Shown here: positions 32,362 to 41,082 of the stretch, in pieces
How the letters are laid out: the number at the start of each line of letters is the position of its first letter
How positions within the stretch are numbered: the first letter of the stretch is position 1
Source of the DNA: Actinophytocola xanthii
GTDB lineage: Bacteria; Actinomycetota; Actinomycetes; Mycobacteriales; Pseudonocardiaceae
NCBI RefSeq assembly: GCF_001921205.1
Contig: NZ_MSIE01000001.1
Span: forward strand, 62,001 to 126,000
DNA length: 64,000 nucleotides
Direction: 5' to 3'
Program-made: the position numbers and the translations under genes
The notes under the pieces: generated by a model
Seen by the model: the letters and a program-made list of their open reading frames with translations, nothing else
Databases searched by the model: none
What the model was told of the DNA's origin: nothing

Positions 32362-33108
32362 CTACAGCGCCCCCTCGAGCGACTTCATCCGGTCCAGCAC
32401 CCGCTCGGCGGTCGGGCCGTCGAGCTCGTCGACCAGCCGGCCGTCGGCGAGGAACAGGACCCGGTCGGCGTAGGCGGCCGCCGCCGGCTCGTGGGTCACC
32501 ATCACCACGGTGCCGCCGAGCTCGTCGACGCCGCGGCGCAGCAGCGCGAGCAGGTCGGCCGAGGCCCGCGAGTCCAGCGCCCCGGTGGGCTCGTCGGCGA
32601 AGACCACCTCCGGTCCGGTCACCAGGGCACGCGCGCAGGCCACCCGCTGTTGCTGGCCGCCGGAGAGCTGGGCCGGCCGGTGGTGCAGCCGGTCGGCGAG
32701 CCCCACCGCCTCGATGACGGTCTCGGCGAGCCGCGGGTCGGGTCGGCGCCCGGCGAGGTCGAGCGGCAGCGTGATGTTCTCCCAGGCGGTGAGCGTCGGA
32801 AGCAGGTTGAACGCCTGGAACACGAAGCCCACGCGGTCTCGGCGCAGGGCGGTGAGCTCGTCGTCGGCGAGGCCGGTCAGGTCGACTCCACCGAGGCGCA
32901 CCCGGCCGCCGGTCGGGGTGTCGAGCCCGGCGACGCAGTGCATGAGCGTGGACTTTCCCGAGCCCGACGGGCCCATGATCGCGGTAAATCGTCCACTGTG
33001 GAAGTCGACGGACACGGCGTCGAGGGCGACGACGCGGGAGTCCCCGCTGCCGTACACCTTGGTCAGCTCCTCGGCACTCGCGGCCGGTCCGGTTGTCGTT
33101 GTCGTCAC
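32362..33108 (-). CDS. ABC transporter ATP-binding protein (MacB/LolD type)
   Basis: A 248-residue ATPase. It has Walker A GPSGSGKST (about residues 45-53), a Q-loop FQAFNLLPTLTAWENI, the signature LSGGQQQR, Walker B EVVFADEPTGALD and the switch His in MVTHEPAAA. ENITLPL and TGALDS are typical of the ATPases that power FtsX-like permeases. The start is GTG at 33108 or 33114, both with weak ribosome sites. It is the first gene of the exporter-thiolase operon and divergent from the two-component system. Confidence 0.92.
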   Translation of the reverse strand: MTTTTTGPAASAEELTKVYGSGDSRVVALDAVSVDFHSGRFTAIMGPSGSGKSTLMHCVAGLDTPTGGRVRLGGVDLTGLADDELTALRRDRVGFVFQAFNLLPTLTAWENITLPLDLAGRRPDPRLAETVIEAVGLADRLHHRPAQLSGGQQQRVACARALVTGPEVVFADEPTGALDSRASADLLALLRRGVDELGGTVVMVTHEPAAAAYADRVLFLADGRLVDELDGPTAERVLDRMKSLEGAL

Positions 33109-33254
33109 GGGCACAACCGTGGTGGTTCCGGCCGCGCGGCACATCGGACCGGAGCCGGTCAGCCCCGGGTCCCACCCGGTCCGCTTCCACCCCCGGGGGG
33201 TCCACCCCGGGGATGACCTCCCCTCGGTCGATTCGCCGCCAGGACCTCCGGCAC

Positions 33255-33260
33255 TACGGT
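33255..33260 (+). promoter_or_regulatory. -10 hexamer of the histidine kinase gene (leaderless start)
   Basis: TACGGT is followed by six bases and the GTG start at 33267, with no ribosome binding site, which fits a leaderless transcript. Confidence 0.5.
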
Positions 33261-33266
33261 CTAGGC

Positions 33267-34436
33267 GTGTCCACACTGATCTCCCCTGGTCCGCGCCTGT
33301 TGGCGGCGGTGGATGTCGTGGTGGCGGCGGTGGTGCTGGCCGCGGTCGCATACGCCGCGCTGGACGCGCAGGCCCCGGCGACGGCGGGGGAACCGGAGTG
33401 GTTGTCCTGGGTCGCGGCCACGGCCGTCGCGGCCCCGGTCGCGGTGCGGCGCTTCCGGCCGCTGGCCGCGTTGGCGGTGTCCACCGTCGCCACCGCGGTG
33501 TGCCTGCTGTCCGGCGTGATCCCGACGGTCGCCGTCGGCGCGCCGCTGTTCGCGGTCGGAATCGAGCTCTACACGGTGGGCCGCGGCGAGCCACGCGACC
33601 GGTCGGTCCGGGCGCTGGCCGCGTGCCTCGCGGTGTTCCTCGGCGCGGGGGTGCTGCGCCGCACGTTCGAGGTGCCCTTCGAGAGCTGGCTGGAAACCCT
33701 CTACGGCCTCGGTTTCGGGGCACTCATGCTGGCCACGGCGTGGACCGTCGGGGTGACGGCGCGCATGCGCCAGTCCTACGCCGAGCGGGCGGTGGCACAG
33801 ACCGCCCGGCAGGCCGTGGCCGACGAGCGGTTGCGGATCGCCAGGGAGCTGCACGACATCGTGGCGCACAGCCTGAGCCTCATCGCCGTGCAGGCCGGCA
33901 TCGGCAACCACGTGGCGGCGTCCCGGCCGGAGGAGGCCCGCGAGGCGTTGCGGGTGATCGAGTCGACGAGCCGGCGCTCGCTGGCCGAGATGCGCCAGCT
34001 GCTCGGGGTGCTGCGCTCGGACGCCGGTGCCTCCGATGTGGACGGCGCGTTGGCGCCGGTGCCGGGGCCGGCCGCGCTGGCCGAGCTGGCGGCCAGGGCG
34101 GCCGAGGCGGGGGTGTCGGTCTCGGTGGAGGTGCGGGAGGGCGACCTCCCCGAGGGCGTCGGCGTTTCGGTGTACCGGATCGTCCAGGAGTCGGTGACCA
34201 ACGTGGTCCGCCACGCCGCCCCCGCCCGATGCCACGTGCTGGTGGACCCGAGCGGGGAGGATGTGCGGGTGGAGGTCACCAACGACGGGCCGCTCGCCCG
34301 CCCCAACCCGCATGCCGGCCTCGGTCTGATCGGCATGCGCGAGCGCGTCGCGGTCTTCGGCGGCACGTTCACCGCGGGTCCGCGCCCCGAGGGCGGGTTC
34401 CGGGTGGCGGCGAGCATCCCGCGCGGTGCGTCATGA
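33267..34436 (+). CDS. Sensor histidine kinase (NarL-type system)
   Basis: A 389-residue membrane kinase. Four to five hydrophobic segments cover about residues 8-165 with almost no extracellular loop, so it probably senses within the membrane. The HisKA_3 phospho-acceptor His196 lies in IARELHDIVAHSLSLIAV. The HATPase domain has VYRIVQESVTNVVRHA (N-box) and GLGLIGMRERV (G-box). Start GTG at 33267 removes 58 residues of unlikely sequence and fits a leaderless promoter. It overlaps the response-regulator gene by four bases (ATGA) and is divergent from the ABC exporter it probably controls. Confidence 0.92.
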   Translation: MSTLISPGPRLLAAVDVVVAAVVLAAVAYAALDAQAPATAGEPEWLSWVAATAVAAPVAVRRFRPLAALAVSTVATAVCLLSGVIPTVAVGAPLFAVGIELYTVGRGEPRDRSVRALAACLAVFLGAGVLRRTFEVPFESWLETLYGLGFGALMLATAWTVGVTARMRQSYAERAVAQTARQAVADERLRIARELHDIVAHSLSLIAVQAGIGNHVAASRPEEAREALRVIESTSRRSLAEMRQLLGVLRSDAGASDVDGALAPVPGPAALAELAARAAEAGVSVSVEVREGDLPEGVGVSVYRIVQESVTNVVRHAAPARCHVLVDPSGEDVRVEVTNDGPLARPNPHAGLGLIGMRERVAVFGGTFTAGPRPEGGFRVAASIPRGAS

Positions 34437-35086
34437 CCCGCGTGCTCGTCGCCGACGACCAGGCGCTCGTACGCGGGAGCTTCCGCCTGCTGGTGGAGAC
34501 CGCGCCCGGGCTGGAGGCGGTCGGCGAGGCGGCCAACGGCGCGGAGGCCGTCGAGCTCGCCCGCGCCACCCGCCCCGACGTGGTGCTGATGGACGTGCGG
34601 ATGCCCGAGCTGGACGGCATCGAGGCCACCAGGCTGATCTGCGCCGACCCCGCGACGGCTGACGTGCGGGTGTTGATCCTGACGACGTTCGACCTCGACA
34701 CCTATGTCTACGCGGCGCTGCGGGCCGGCGCGAGCGGCTTCCTGCTCAAGGACACCCCGCCGGCGGACCTGCTGAGCGCGATCGGGGTGGTGGCCGCGGG
34801 CGAGGCCCTGCTCGCGCCGAGCGTCACCAAGCGGCTGATCGCCCAGTTCAGTCGGCTGGAGCCGGTGGCGGTGCCGAGCCTCGCGGGCGTCACCGACCGC
34901 GAGCGCGAGGTGCTGGTCCTGATCGCGCGCGGGCTGTCGAACACCGAGATCGCCGAGCGCCTGTACCTCGGCCTGGCCACGGTGAAGACCCACGTCGGCC
35001 GGCTGCTGAGCAAGCTGCACGCCCGCGACCGGGCCCAGCTGGTCATCGCCGCCTACGAGTCGGGGCTGGTCGGACGCGCCTCCTGA
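34433..35086 (+). CDS. NarL/LuxR-family response regulator
   Basis: A 217-residue regulator. The receiver domain has acidic Asp8/Asp9, phospho-acceptor Asp54 (VVLMDVRMPELDG) and Lys in GFLLKDTPPADLL. A LuxR-type helix-turn-helix follows at about residues 148-212 (TDREREVLVLIARGLSNTEI, then LATVKTHVGRLLSKL). The start overlaps the kinase stop, so the pair is made in step. The likely target is the divergent ABC exporter operon. Confidence 0.94.
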   Translation: MTRVLVADDQALVRGSFRLLVETAPGLEAVGEAANGAEAVELARATRPDVVLMDVRMPELDGIEATRLICADPATADVRVLILTTFDLDTYVYAALRAGASGFLLKDTPPADLLSAIGVVAAGEALLAPSVTKRLIAQFSRLEPVAVPSLAGVTDREREVLVLIARGLSNTEIAERLYLGLATVKTHVGRLLSKLHARDRAQLVIAAYESGLVGRAS

Positions 35087-35194
35087 GCGGTTCGACCCGC
35101 GCGAAGGCGAGCCCGTCCCGCTCGCCCCGCGGCCATCGCTACTACCGTGTTGGGCGGGGGCATCGACACGGACGACATGAAGGAGCGCACTGCC

Positions 35195-36157
35195 TTGGTC
35201 CCAGACCGTGAGCCGGATCCGACCGAGGATGCGGGAGTGAGCGCGAACCCGCTGGTCAGCAGGACGCCGGTGGGCGGACCGCTGGGTCGCGCGGCGGACG
35301 GGCCGTGCGTGGCGTGCGGCCAGGACGTCGGCGCCGACGGGACGTGCGCGACCTGTGGACGGGTGCAGCCGGGCGGGCGGGACCGGATGGAGGCCCACCT
35401 CGGCCAGGTGGTCGGCATCAGCGACAAGGGCCGGCGCCGGGAGCGCAACGAGGACTCGATGGCGTTCGCCGCGGTCGGGGGCGAGCAGCCGGTCGTGGTC
35501 GCGGTGGTCTGCGACGGGGTCGCCACCTCCGACCGCGCGGAGAACGCCTCCCAGCGGGCGGTCGACGAGGCCGTCGCGGTGCTGCTGGAGTCGGCGCTGG
35601 CCGGTGGGGAGGCCGAGGCCGCCACCCGGGAGGCGGTGGCGAAGGCCATCGCCGGGGTGACCGCGCTCGCCGACCCGACGGTGCCCGGCACGGCGCCCTC
35701 GTGCACCTTCGTCTCCGCCGTGGTCACCAGGACCTCGGTGACCGTGGGCTGGGTGGGCGACAGCCGCGCCTACTGGCTGGCCACCGACGGCGCGCGCGGC
35801 CTGACCGTCGACGACACCGTGGCCAGCGAGCTCGTCGCCGAGGGAATGAGCGAGGAAGAGGCCATGTCCGTGCACCAGGCGCACGCGCTGTCCAAGTGGA
35901 TCGGGGCGGACGCCGGCCAGGTCGCACCGAGGACGGTCACGGTCACCCCGGAGGGGCCCGGTCTGGTACTGCTGTGCAGCGACGGGTTGTGGAACTACCT
36001 ACCCGAGGCCTCCGCCCTGGTCGGGGCGCTGCCCGGGGAGCCGGCGGAGGTGGACCCGATGGCCGCCGCGGCCCAGCTGACCACGGTCGCGCTCGAGCTC
36101 GGCGGGCACGACAACATCACCACGGTGCTCGTGCCGTTCCCGGCGCGGACACCATGA
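35195..36157 (+). CDS. PP2C-family serine/threonine phosphatase with N-terminal zinc ribbon
   Basis: A 320-residue protein (up to 336 if it starts at 35147). An N-terminal CVACG...CATCG pair of CxxC knuckles forms a zinc ribbon. The PP2C core follows: RRRERNEDSMAF, VVCDGVATSD, VGWVGDSRAYW, LLCSDGLWNYLP and GGHDNITTVLVPF. These supply the metal-binding Asp residues of PPM phosphatases. TTG at 35195 has AAGGAG nine bases upstream; ATG at 35177 and GTG at 35147 are alternatives. No kinase gene is nearby; instead the stop overlaps the start of a helicase gene by four bases, which suggests the two proteins work together. Confidence 0.9.
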   Translation: MVPDREPDPTEDAGVSANPLVSRTPVGGPLGRAADGPCVACGQDVGADGTCATCGRVQPGGRDRMEAHLGQVVGISDKGRRRERNEDSMAFAAVGGEQPVVVAVVCDGVATSDRAENASQRAVDEAVAVLLESALAGGEAEAATREAVAKAIAGVTALADPTVPGTAPSCTFVSAVVTRTSVTVGWVGDSRAYWLATDGARGLTVDDTVASELVAEGMSEEEAMSVHQAHALSKWIGADAGQVAPRTVTVTPEGPGLVLLCSDGLWNYLPEASALVGALPGEPAEVDPMAAAAQLTTVALELGGHDNITTVLVPFPARTP

Positions 36158-38670
36158 CGGTCACCGAGGGCGGCCTGCTCGGGGCGCTGCCGGCCGACCC
36201 GGACCCCGACTCCCTGTTCGACGCGTTCAGCTCCTGGGCGGAGGACCGGGGCCTGACCCTGTACCCGGCCCAGCAGGAGGCGATGATCGAGATCGTCTCC
36301 GGCTCCAACGTCATCCTGTCCACGCCGACCGGGTCGGGCAAGAGCATGGTGGCGACCGGTGCCCACTTCGCCGCGCTCGCGAACGGCCAGCGGACCTTCT
36401 ACACCGCGCCGATCAAGGCGCTGGTCTCGGAGAAGTTCTTCGCGCTGTGCGAGGTGTTCGGCGCGGTCAACGTCGGCATGCTCACCGGCGACTCGGCGGT
36501 GAACCCGGCGGCGCCGATCATCTGCTGCACCGCGGAGATCCTGGCCAACATCGCGCTGCGCGAGGGCGTGGACGCCGACGTGGGCCAGGTCGTCATGGAC
36601 GAGTTCCACTTCTACGCCGAACCCGACCGGGGCTGGGCGTGGCAGGTGCCGCTGCTCGAGCTGAACCGCGCCCAGTTCCTGCTGATGTCGGCGACGCTGG
36701 GCGACGTGAGCCGGTTCGAGGAGGACCTGGCCAGGCGGACGGGACGGCCCACGGCCGTGGTCACCTCGGTCCAGCGGCCGGTGCCGCTGTTCTACTCCTT
36801 CCGGCTCACCCCGCTGCACGAGACGATCGAGGAGCTGCTCTCCACCAACCAGGCGCCGATCTACGTCGTGCACTTCACCCAGGCGGCCGCGCTCGAGCGG
36901 GCCCAGTCGCTGATGAGCATCAACGTCTGCACCCGCGAGGAGAAGGACCGGATCGCCGCGCTGATCGGCAACTTCCGGTTCACCGCGGGCTTCGGGAAGA
37001 CACTGTCCCGCCTGGTGCGCCACGGGATCGGCGTGCACCACGCCGGCATGCTGCCCAAGTACCGACGCCTGGTCGAGCGGCTCGCCCAAGCCGGGCTGAT
37101 GAAGATCGTGTGCGGGACCGACACGCTCGGCGTCGGCATCAATGTTCCGATTCGGACAGTTGTGTTCACCGCACTGTCCAAGTACGACGGTCAGAAGGTG
37201 CGCCTGCTCAAGGCCCGCGAGTTCCATCAGATCGCCGGTCGGGCCGGCCGGGCCGGCTACGACACGGTCGGTAACGTCGTCGTACAGGCACCAGAGCACG
37301 TGATCGAGAACGAGAAGGCCCTCGCCAAGGCCGGTGACGACCCGAAGAAGCGGCGCAAGGTCGTGCGCAAGAAGCCGCCGGAGGGGTCGATCGGCTGGGG
37401 CGAGCCGACGTTCCAGCGCCTGGTGGAGGCCGAGCCGGAACCGCTCACCTCCAGCTTCCAGGTCAGCCACGCCATGCTGCTCAACGTGATCGGCCGCCCC
37501 GGCGACGCCTTCACCGCGATGCGCAAGCTGTTGGAGGACAACCACGAGGACCGCCCGGCACAGCGGCGGCACATCCGCCGGGCGATCGCGATCTACCGCG
37601 CGCTGCTCGCCGCCGGGGTGGTCGAGCGCCTACCCGAGCCGGACGAGCAGGGCCGCAGGATCCGGCTGACGGTGGACCTGCAGCTCGACTTCGCGCTCAA
37701 CCAGCCGCTGTCCCCGCTGGCGCTGGCGACGATCGAGCTGCTGAACCGCGACGACCCCGGCTACCCGCTCGACGTGCTCTCCGTGATCGAGTCCACTTTG
37801 GAGGATCCGCGCCAGGTCCTGTCCGCGCAGCAGTTCAAGGCGCGGGGCGAGGCCGTCCAGGCGTTGAAGGCCGAGGGCGTCGAGTACGACGACCGGATGG
37901 CGCTGCTGGAGGAGGTCTCGCACCCCAAGCCGCTCGCCGAGCTGCTCAACGCGGCGTACGAGACCTACCGCCGCGGCCACCCCTGGGTCGCCGACTACCA
38001 CCTCTCACCCAAGTCCGTCGCCCGGGACATGTACGAGCGGGCCATGACCTTCGTCGAGTACATCGGCTTCTACCAGCTCGCCCGCAGCGAGGGCATGGTG
38101 CTGCGCTACCTGGCCGACGCCTACAAGGCACTGCGCCAGACCGTGCCCGAGGAGGCGAAGACCGAGGAGCTGTCCGACCTGACCGAGTGGTTGGGTGAGC
38201 TGGTGCGCCAGGTCGACTCGAGCCTGCTCGACGAGTGGGAGAAGCTGACCAACCCCGCCGACGAGCCGCTCGACGAGCCCGACGAGCGGGTGCCGGCGGT
38301 CACGACCAACACCCGGGCGTTCCGCGTGCTGGTGCGCAACGCGCTGTTCCACCGCGTCCAGCTCGCCGCCCGCCGCGACTACGCCGAGCTGGGCGCGCTG
38401 GACGGCGAGTCGGGGTGGACCGCGCAGGAGTGGCAGGGGGCGCTCGAGCCGTACTTCGAGCTGCACGGGGAGATCGGCACCGGGCCGGACGCACGCGGAC
38501 CGAAGTTCATGATGATCACCGACCAGCAGCCGGAGCTCTGGCAGGTGCGCCAGATCTTCGACGACCCGGCGGGAGACCACGACTGGGGCTTCACCGCCGA
38601 GATCGACCTGGACACCTCGGACGAGGTCGGCGCCGCCGTCGTGGTGATCACCGCGGTCGGCGAGCTCTGA
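36154..38670 (+). CDS. DEAD/DEAH-box helicase, Ski2-like, with C-terminal DUF3516-type region
   Basis: An 838-residue helicase. Motifs: Q-type YPAQQEA, motif I STPTGSGKSMVA (about residues 50-61), motif II VMDEFHFYAEP (a DEFH box), motif III LMSATLG and motif VI HQIAGRAGRAGYD. HHAGMLPKYRR between the domains is the Ski2-like signature. The long C-terminal part (about residue 440 to the end) fits the DUF3516 region of actinobacterial helicases. Likely role: RNA or DNA unwinding in RNA turnover or repair. It is translationally coupled to the PP2C gene and its last 23 bases overlap the convergent fusion gene. Confidence 0.9.
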   Translation: MTVTEGGLLGALPADPDPDSLFDAFSSWAEDRGLTLYPAQQEAMIEIVSGSNVILSTPTGSGKSMVATGAHFAALANGQRTFYTAPIKALVSEKFFALCEVFGAVNVGMLTGDSAVNPAAPIICCTAEILANIALREGVDADVGQVVMDEFHFYAEPDRGWAWQVPLLELNRAQFLLMSATLGDVSRFEEDLARRTGRPTAVVTSVQRPVPLFYSFRLTPLHETIEELLSTNQAPIYVVHFTQAAALERAQSLMSINVCTREEKDRIAALIGNFRFTAGFGKTLSRLVRHGIGVHHAGMLPKYRRLVERLAQAGLMKIVCGTDTLGVGINVPIRTVVFTALSKYDGQKVRLLKAREFHQIAGRAGRAGYDTVGNVVVQAPEHVIENEKALAKAGDDPKKRRKVVRKKPPEGSIGWGEPTFQRLVEAEPEPLTSSFQVSHAMLLNVIGRPGDAFTAMRKLLEDNHEDRPAQRRHIRRAIAIYRALLAAGVVERLPEPDEQGRRIRLTVDLQLDFALNQPLSPLALATIELLNRDDPGYPLDVLSVIESTLEDPRQVLSAQQFKARGEAVQALKAEGVEYDDRMALLEEVSHPKPLAELLNAAYETYRRGHPWVADYHLSPKSVARDMYERAMTFVEYIGFYQLARSEGMVLRYLADAYKALRQTVPEEAKTEELSDLTEWLGELVRQVDSSLLDEWEKLTNPADEPLDEPDERVPAVTTNTRAFRVLVRNALFHRVQLAARRDYAELGALDGESGWTAQEWQGALEPYFELHGEIGTGPDARGPKFMMITDQQPELWQVRQIFDDPAGDHDWGFTAEIDLDTSDEVGAAVVVITAVGEL

Positions 38671-39937
38671 CCCCGTCCCGGCCCGGTCCGCCGGGCTGGG
38701 CGAAGTGGCGGGTGAACCAGTCCGCCGCCAGCCGGGCGACCGCCTCCAGGGTGCCCAGCTCCTCGAACAGGTGCCCGGCGCCGGGGACGACCACCAGCTC
38801 GCTGTGGCAGCGCATCCGCTCGCGGGCTGCGGCGTTGAGCGCCAGCACCTGCTCGTCCCGGCCACCGACGACCAACAGCGTCGGCGCGTCGACGACCGCG
38901 ATCGCCTCCCCGGCCAGGTCCGGCCGCCCGCCCCGGGAGACGATCGCGGAGACCTTCAGCGCCGGCTCCGCGGCGGCCCGCAACGCCGCGGCCGCGCCGG
39001 TGCTCGCGCCGAACAGCCCGACCGGCAGCCCGGCGAGCCGGTGGTCCCCCCGCAGCCGGTCGACGACCAGGCGCAGCCGTCCGGCCAGCAGGTCGACGTC
39101 GAACTCCTCGCCCGGCGCCACCAGGTCGACCAGCACGGTGCCGATGCCCGCCGCGTGCAGCGCCGAGGAGACCGCCCGGTTGCGGGGGCTGGCCCGCCCG
39201 CTGCCGCTGCCGTGGGCGAACACGACCAGGCCGACCGCCCGAGCCGGCACGAACAGGAAGCCGCCGAGCCCGTCGAGGACGACGTCCTCGTCGGCGAGCG
39301 GCGTCGGGAACTGCGCGAGCAGGGCGCGGACCTCGTCGTCGGTCACCTGGGTGAAGTCGTCGTACCACTGCCCCACCGCGACGAACCGGCGCGGTGCCAG
39401 CACACACACCACGTCGTCGGCGATCTCGCGCAGCCGGGCCAGCGTGTCCGCCGGCGCCACCGGCACCGCGAGCACGACCCGCCCCGCGCCGAGCCGCCGA
39501 AGCACCCGCACCGCCGCGACGACGGTCGCCCCGGTCGCGATCCCGTCGTCCACCAGGACGACCTGGCGTCCACGCAGGCTGGGCCGGGTCCTCGCGGGCC
39601 GCAGCGCCGCGGCCCGCCGCTCGATCTCCGACCGCTCGTGCTCGACCTGGGTGGACAGGTCGTCCCAGGTCAGCCCCAGCTCGACCAGCACGGCATCGTT
39701 GCGGACGGTCACCCCGTCCTCGCCGACCGCGCCCACCGCGAGCTCCGGCCGGTCGGGCGCGCCGACCTTGCGCACGAGCACCAGGTCCAGCGGCGCGTCC
39801 AGCGCACCAGCCACCTCCGCGGCAACGGGGATGCCGCCGCGCGGCAGCCCGAGCACGATCGGGTGCGGGCCAGCACGGTCACCGCGCAGCTCGTCGGCGA
39901 GCGCGCGGCCGGCGGCGGCCCTGTTGGGGAAGTGCAT
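38648..39937 (-). CDS. Phosphoribosyltransferase fused to an alpha/beta hydrolase
   Basis: A 429-residue fusion. Residues 1-215 are a type I phosphoribosyltransferase: LPRGGIPVAAEVA, VRKVGAP and the PRPP loop VVLVDDGIATGATVVAAVR. Residues 220-415 are a dienelactone-hydrolase-like fold: FAHGSGSGR, the nucleophile elbow GLFGASTGAAAAL (Ser), VVGGRDEQV (Asp) and PGAGHLFEE (His). The same fusion occurs in other bacteria, sometimes as two separate genes; the joint substrate is unknown. The ATG lacks a strong ribosome site. Confidence 0.88.
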   Translation of the reverse strand: MHFPNRAAAGRALADELRGDRAGPHPIVLGLPRGGIPVAAEVAGALDAPLDLVLVRKVGAPDRPELAVGAVGEDGVTVRNDAVLVELGLTWDDLSTQVEHERSEIERRAAALRPARTRPSLRGRQVVLVDDGIATGATVVAAVRVLRRLGAGRVVLAVPVAPADTLARLREIADDVVCVLAPRRFVAVGQWYDDFTQVTDDEVRALLAQFPTPLADEDVVLDGLGGFLFVPARAVGLVVFAHGSGSGRASPRNRAVSSALHAAGIGTVLVDLVAPGEEFDVDLLAGRLRLVVDRLRGDHRLAGLPVGLFGASTGAAAALRAAAEPALKVSAIVSRGGRPDLAGEAIAVVDAPTLLVVGGRDEQVLALNAAARERMRCHSELVVVPGAGHLFEELGTLEAVARLAADWFTRHFAQPGGPGRDGVRARRPR

Positions 39938-39989
39938 ACGTCACCTCCACCACCAGTGTCCCCTGGTTGCTCCGCACCGGAAAGCCCAC

Positions 39990-39995
39990 TAGTGT
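39990..39995 (+). promoter_or_regulatory. -10 hexamer of the zinc-ribbon microprotein gene
   Basis: TAGTGT stands seven bases before the ATG at 40003 and there is no Shine-Dalgarno sequence, so the small gene is probably leaderless. Confidence 0.5.
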
Positions 39996-40002
39996 CGAAC
40001 AT

Positions 40003-40146
40003 ATGAGCGAATCGTCTCGCTGCGCGTGTCCTACCTGCGGTGCCTCACCGAGTGACCGGGTCGATCACCGGCTCGGGGACGTGTGGTCGGGAGAGGCGAA
40101 CCTGACGGTGGTGTCGCGGCGGGAGCGGGTGGTGAGTGGGCGTTAG
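40003..40146 (+). CDS. 47-residue zinc-ribbon-like microprotein
   Basis: A short protein starting MSESSRCACPTCGASPSD, whose Cys7, Cys9 and Cys12 could bind metal together with His23. The rest is charged and ends in VVSGR. It has its own -10 box and ends 46 bases before the convergent nudC stop. I do not recognise a named family. The Cys cluster and placed promoter argue for a real gene. Confidence 0.6.
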   Translation: MSESSRCACPTCGASPSDRVDHRLGDVWSGEANLTVVSRRERVVSGR

Positions 40147-40192
40147 GTCGGTGGGGTGTCGGGGGGTGGCGGCGCTTCGGGTGGTGCTTTGA

Positions 40193-41065
40193 TCACCCCT
40201 CGTCCAGCCAGGTTTGGAGCAGGTGGGACTCGATGGAGTCCTGGCGGTCGGTTCCTGCCGCTCGGTGGGTTGCCTGGAGGGCGCGCAGGTCCTCGCGGGT
40301 GAACCAGTGGGCGGCGACGAGCTCCTCCTGGTCCACCGCCACCTCCTCCGACTCGGCGACGGCGCGGAAGCCGAGCATCAGGCCGGCGGGGAACGGCCAG
40401 GCCTGCGAGGCCTGGTAGCGGACCGCCGCCACGCGCACGCCGACCTCCTCGACCAGCTCCCGGCGGACCGCGTCCTCCAGGCTCTCGCCGATCTCGACGA
40501 AGCCGGCCAGGGTCGAGTACGCGTCGGGGGCCGCGCCGCGGTGGCGGCCGAGCAGGCAGCGAGCTCCGTCCGGGGAGGTGACCAGGGTGATCACGGCCGG
40601 CTCGATGCGGGGGAACAGCAGGCGCCCGCAGGACGCGCACTCGAGTTGGTGGCCTGCCTGGCGGGCAACGCTGGCGCCGCCGCAGGCTCCGCAGAAGCGC
40701 TGGTTCCGGTGCCAGTGGAGCATGCCCCGGGCGTAGGCGAGGGTGGCCGCCTCCTGGGCGTCGACAACCGGGAACAGGCGCCGTACGTCCAGGACCGCGT
40801 CGGCGCCGGTCCGGGTTCGTGCCGTTGATTCGTCCAGTTCGGACAGGTCCACGGCGAACACCCCGGCCCGCCCGTTCGCTCCCAGGAAGACGTGCGGCTC
40901 CTCGGACACCGTGACCGGTTGACCGTCACGGGTGAGACAACCGTCCCGCCAGAAGGCCAGGACGCGGGCATCGGGGTGCCGGCGGGCGGAGCTCAGCCAC
41001 GCCTCGTCGGAGCGTCGGGCGCTCGCCCGGTCGAGGGCCAGTCCGTTGTACGGGAGCAGCGACAC
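40193..41065 (-). CDS. nudC: NAD+ diphosphatase NudC
   Basis: A 290-residue Nudix enzyme that splits NADH/NAD+ and can remove NAD caps from RNA. The zinc ribbon CGACGG...CASCG is near residues 124-145. The Nudix box GFVEIGESLEDAVRRELVEEVGV follows at about 187-209, and the NudC-specific SQAWPFPAGLMLGF comes next. The last three features together are specific for NudC. GTG at 41065 is six bases after a TAGGGT box, suggesting a leaderless mRNA. It is divergent from the XdhC-domain gene across 17 bases. Confidence 0.93.
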   Translation of the reverse strand: MSLLPYNGLALDRASARRSDEAWLSSARRHPDARVLAFWRDGCLTRDGQPVTVSEEPHVFLGANGRAGVFAVDLSELDESTARTRTGADAVLDVRRLFPVVDAQEAATLAYARGMLHWHRNQRFCGACGGASVARQAGHQLECASCGRLLFPRIEPAVITLVTSPDGARCLLGRHRGAAPDAYSTLAGFVEIGESLEDAVRRELVEEVGVRVAAVRYQASQAWPFPAGLMLGFRAVAESEEVAVDQEELVAAHWFTREDLRALQATHRAAGTDRQDSIESHLLQTWLDEG

Positions 41066-41071
41066 CGTGCA

Positions 41072-41077
41072 ACCCTA
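41072..41077 (-). promoter_or_regulatory. -10 hexamer of nudC (leaderless start)
   Basis: On the minus strand TAGGGT is followed by six bases and the GTG start of nudC. The same 17-base gap must also hold the start signals of the divergent gene. Confidence 0.5.
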
Positions 41078-41082
41078 GCCGC

